Below, piece by piece: positions 61,375-64,000 of a stretch of 64,000 nt of DNA. The notes beneath the pieces are model-generated. The model was not told where the DNA came from, did no database searches, and worked only from the letters and a program-made list of their open reading frames with translations. The first letter of the stretch is position 1; every line of letters begins with the position of its first letter. The stretch lies in assembly GCA_008694505.1 (NCBI GenBank), contig VZDJ01000116.1, positions 21,079,027 to 21,143,026 on the forward strand. The letters run 5' to 3'. Position numbers and translations under genes: made by a program. This DNA comes from Cyanoderma ruficeps. Its lineage: Eukaryota > Chordata > Aves > Passeriformes > Timaliidae.

Positions 61375-61698
61375 AGAAACTTTGCCAGAACTATTCCCTT
61401 ACAAATCTACTCCTCTGTGTTAGTGTGTCTCCCAACAGCACGATAATGAACACAGTGACTCTCACTGGGCTGTTATCATTCCACGTGTGTGGGTGGCACT
61501 GTCACTTGATGATGCATGGCAGTGACACATAATAGCCTGGTGAAGGCAGTGGGCTGGCTTCTTCTCTCTGTCACCGGGAGTCTTTGCAACTGTGACTCTG
61601 CTGGGTGAGGAGAAGAAAAAGAAACATGGGTTATATTTGGCACAGCAGTGCTATAATCAACGTTAAGTGCAAGAAGGATAGAGGTGTCATCATCATCC
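61375..61698. other. Non-coding unique sequence, nothing recognised
   Basis: About 320 bp of unique sequence between the open frame and the CR1 tail, with no repeat or gene signature that I can name. Confidence 0.5.
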
Positions 61699-61822
61699 AT
61701 GGGTTGGATGGGGCTCTGAGCAACCTGGTCTAGTGGAAGGTGTCCCTGCCCAGGGCAGGGGGCTGGAATGAGATGATCTTAAAGGTCCTTTCCAACCCAG
61801 GCCATTTGATGATTCTATGATC
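61699..61822 (+). mobile_element. CR1 LINE 3' tail, well preserved
   Basis: About 120 bp matches the final segment of avian CR1 closely: GGGTTGGATGGGGCTCTGAG, CAACCTGGTCTAGTGGAAGG, TGTCCCTGCCCAGGGCAGGG, GAGATGATCTTAAAGGTCCT and TTCCAACCCAGGCC, ending in TGATGATTCTATGATCC, the ATTCTATG-type tail. Few differences from the remembered consensus make this the youngest-looking transposon in the window. It contains only the 3' UTR part, with no coding content. Confidence 0.93.
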
Positions 61823-64000
61823 CACTTGCGAGGCACTGAACAAGCTTTGAAGGCGTGAGGAGGACAGTATGGGAGGGGTGTACTGAAACCCACTGATAGC
61901 TGACATCACTGAGCAGATCCAAATCAACTGTGTAGGATTCTGCATCTCACCTGGCGCTTCAAAACAGAAATTGATGTCAAGTCTTAAAAATAATCTGTTT
62001 CTAGTCTTGTTAGTGCAAGTTAAAGGCCTAAGTTTGATCTCGGTACAAGAGAGGAAAAATGTGGGTGTAGCTTTCTTTTTTCTTTAATGGATCTCTGTAC
62101 AGTAGCTTAGTGCTGCTGCTTTTATCAATTCAAAGGAGATAAATAGAATATTGAAAATAAACATACAAATAATTTCTTTATCTTTTGGATGGAAAAAATC
62201 AGGCCCAGTTGTGCCCTCCATGCCATTGCAGGCACTGAGCACGCAGCTCTCATTTTGGGTTTTGCCTTACAGTGCTGCATGTGAGCTCTCAGATATCACT
62301 CTGGGGCATTTTTTGCCAGTGATTTATTGGTAATACCATCGTGGCTGTATGCATTCCTCCGTGCCAGCTCTACCATAAATATGGAGGGAGACATGAGTAT
62401 GAGTCTCATGTGAGGTACTTTTTTCCCTTAAGTCCCTCAGGCAAATGTGGTAATTTTGGTTTCCAAACTCTCTTTGCATTCTTCTTCAGAACTTCTGTAT
62501 CTGTTTTCTCTGTGACTCCTGCTTGAATGGTCTTTATGAACGTATTCTCAACCCAAACATAATCTATTAAAAAGAGAAAGGAAAAGAAGTTGAGAAAAAG
62601 AAGTTGATAAAAAGAAAAAAAGGTTTATTTAACATTTTACATGAATTAATGTACATTCCTCACGAGTTTAACTGTAAAGCTATGTGATAAAAATAAAAAG
62701 AAGGATGACTAGTTGACTTTTCATGAAAATCAATCTTCTAACTATTCAAATCCTCTGTTATCATGAGCTTTCTGTCTGGAGAGAGCTGTGAGTATCCTAC
62801 TTGTCCTCAGCAGAGTTTTCTACAGGTAAACATAGGATAGAAACTGAATCCATCACTTTGCTGACAGCTGGCTCACTGAGGTTTTTATCTTAAGTGTGAT
62901 TAACCACTGTTCTTCAAATGCTCATTATCTGTTTCAGAAATTGTCTTGCACGGTTTGTAACCGCAGAGCAAAAGTTACTCTGGCATCATCTTGATCAAAT
63001 TTTCCCTTACTGTAGTTTTCCATTTGAGTCAATGTATCAGGCACTAAAAAAATTAATTATGGGCAAATCCCTGGACTCAGCTTAAGATTTGCCTAGTTTG
63101 AGTCTTGCAGTAAGTTTGGAAACCCTGAGCTGACCATCTCCAGATTTCTGACACTTGACACCTGGAATCAGCCTGAGGTTTGAACTGTCAGTGCCATCAT
63201 GAAATAACAATTAAAATGCAATTACTCTTTGGCATTGTAACAGAACTTCATCTATTGTCAGAAGTCTAAAACACAAGAAGTAAAGGGAAACGATTGTGGT
63301 GTGTGAGTGGATGGTGATTTAAGCTCCATGGGTAGTGTGTAAATGAATGTGCTCTTCTCCCACTGTCTTCCAAATCACGTGTGGAGGCAGTGGGCTGCTA
63401 GAATGGAGGAACTTCACTTAATGCTGTTGCCTCGTCCTGGCCTGCTACAAGGTAATAATGAAATTAGGAAAGGCTGGCTGACTAATAAGCACACTGTTGT
63501 TGTGGGCTGTAGGAAGGTATTTCTTACCATCTCTAGAAAATGAAGGCAGCTTTTCTGAGCTGTACAAAACCACGTCCTTGCCAAGGCCTGAGTCTTAGCT
63601 GCCTTTTTTTGTTTGTTTTAAAGAAAACCAGAGGTCCTCGTTTGCTGAGCCTTAAATGACTGAGAATGGCATTTGGTCATGTCTGCTCCTTGCTCCATAT
63701 CATCCTTCCCCTGACATAACTGCTGTGATTTGACCTCCCAAAGAGCCTGGGACAAGCATAAACTTGTGGCTGGAATGGAAACCCAATCTGTGCAGGGCTG
63801 AAGCCTCATCTGTCAGGACAGTCCTGCAGATCCAGAGCAAACCAATTGCTCTTCTAAATGGCTTTGAACTAGGAAGGGTTTAACAGTGTAAACAAAGCAC
63901 TCCAGCCATATTTCTCCCTATTTTACTGAAGGATGAGGGGTCCAGGCCTCAGTGTGGATCTTTTCACACAGTTCCATTACTTTTACCAAAGCAAGAGCTG
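61823..64000. other. Non-coding unique sequence with a purine-rich tract
   Basis: A purine-rich tract at 62565-62625 includes the word AAAGAAGTTGA twice. The rest is unique sequence, with open frames of 66 codons or fewer that match nothing. No transposon, RNA gene or exon was recognised up to the window end. Confidence 0.5.
62565..62625. repeat. Purine-rich tract with 15-bp imperfect tandem unit
   Basis: About 60 bp of nearly only A and G on the plus strand. The word AAAGAAGTTGA appears twice about 15 bp apart. Such polypurine tracts can adopt triplex structure, but this is a general property and nothing else points to function. Confidence 0.65.

Noticed and set aside
1..64000. Bacterial or phage features: operons, CRISPR arrays, insertion sequences
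   Set aside because: CR1 LINE fragments, low CpG and the lack of long coding frames show vertebrate nuclear DNA; no regularly spaced direct repeats are present.

Overview
The window reads as non-coding vertebrate nuclear DNA, most likely from a bird. The main evidence is several fragments of chicken-repeat-1 (CR1) LINEs, including one that ends in the ATTCTATG-type tail typical of avian CR1. The DNA is AT-leaning and CpG-poor, recognisable repeats are sparse, and there are no L1, Alu or bacterial signatures. The avian call comes from remembered CR1 consensus; crocodilian or turtle DNA is less likely but not excluded.

I recognise no protein-coding gene. All open frames are short (148 codons at most), lie on both strands in every region and match no family known to me. 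The one exception is the stretch 34640-35065, which is the decayed C-terminus of a CR1 ORF2. The window is best described as intergenic sequence or the inside of a very large intron. No tRNA, rRNA, snRNA or known microRNA was recognised.

Layout: 1-4.4 kb is AT-rich with a palindrome/tandem cluster (965-1062), a compound microsatellite and a TA-rich block (4112-4340). 4.4-30 kb holds almost no recognisable repeats: a hairpin at 5381, a possible old SINE scrap at 6250, a 25-bp tandem duplication at 8888, simple repeats, and a 40-bp tandem duplication plus hairpin at 28.0-28.6 kb. 30-43 kb carries most of the transposon relics: a CR1 stub (30958), a MIR-like SINE (31668), a CR1 3' end (34630-35127, +), two CR1 fragments on the minus strand (40355-40679 and 42455-42605), and a TATA/AATAAA-bearing stretch beside the first of these that might be an LTR. 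43-56 kb is quiet apart from two strong short hairpins (48281 and 54679). 56-62 kb holds three CORE-SINE/MIR-like relics (56461, 60176, 60601) and the best-preserved CR1 tail (61699-61822, +).

The most useful second looks are the MIR-like relics, four isolated near-perfect hairpins, AT-rich homeodomain-motif-dense stretches that could be conserved non-coding elements, and two weak coding-like open frames (11.5-12.0 kb minus; 61.0-61.4 kb plus). I found no convincing novel biological system and do not claim one.
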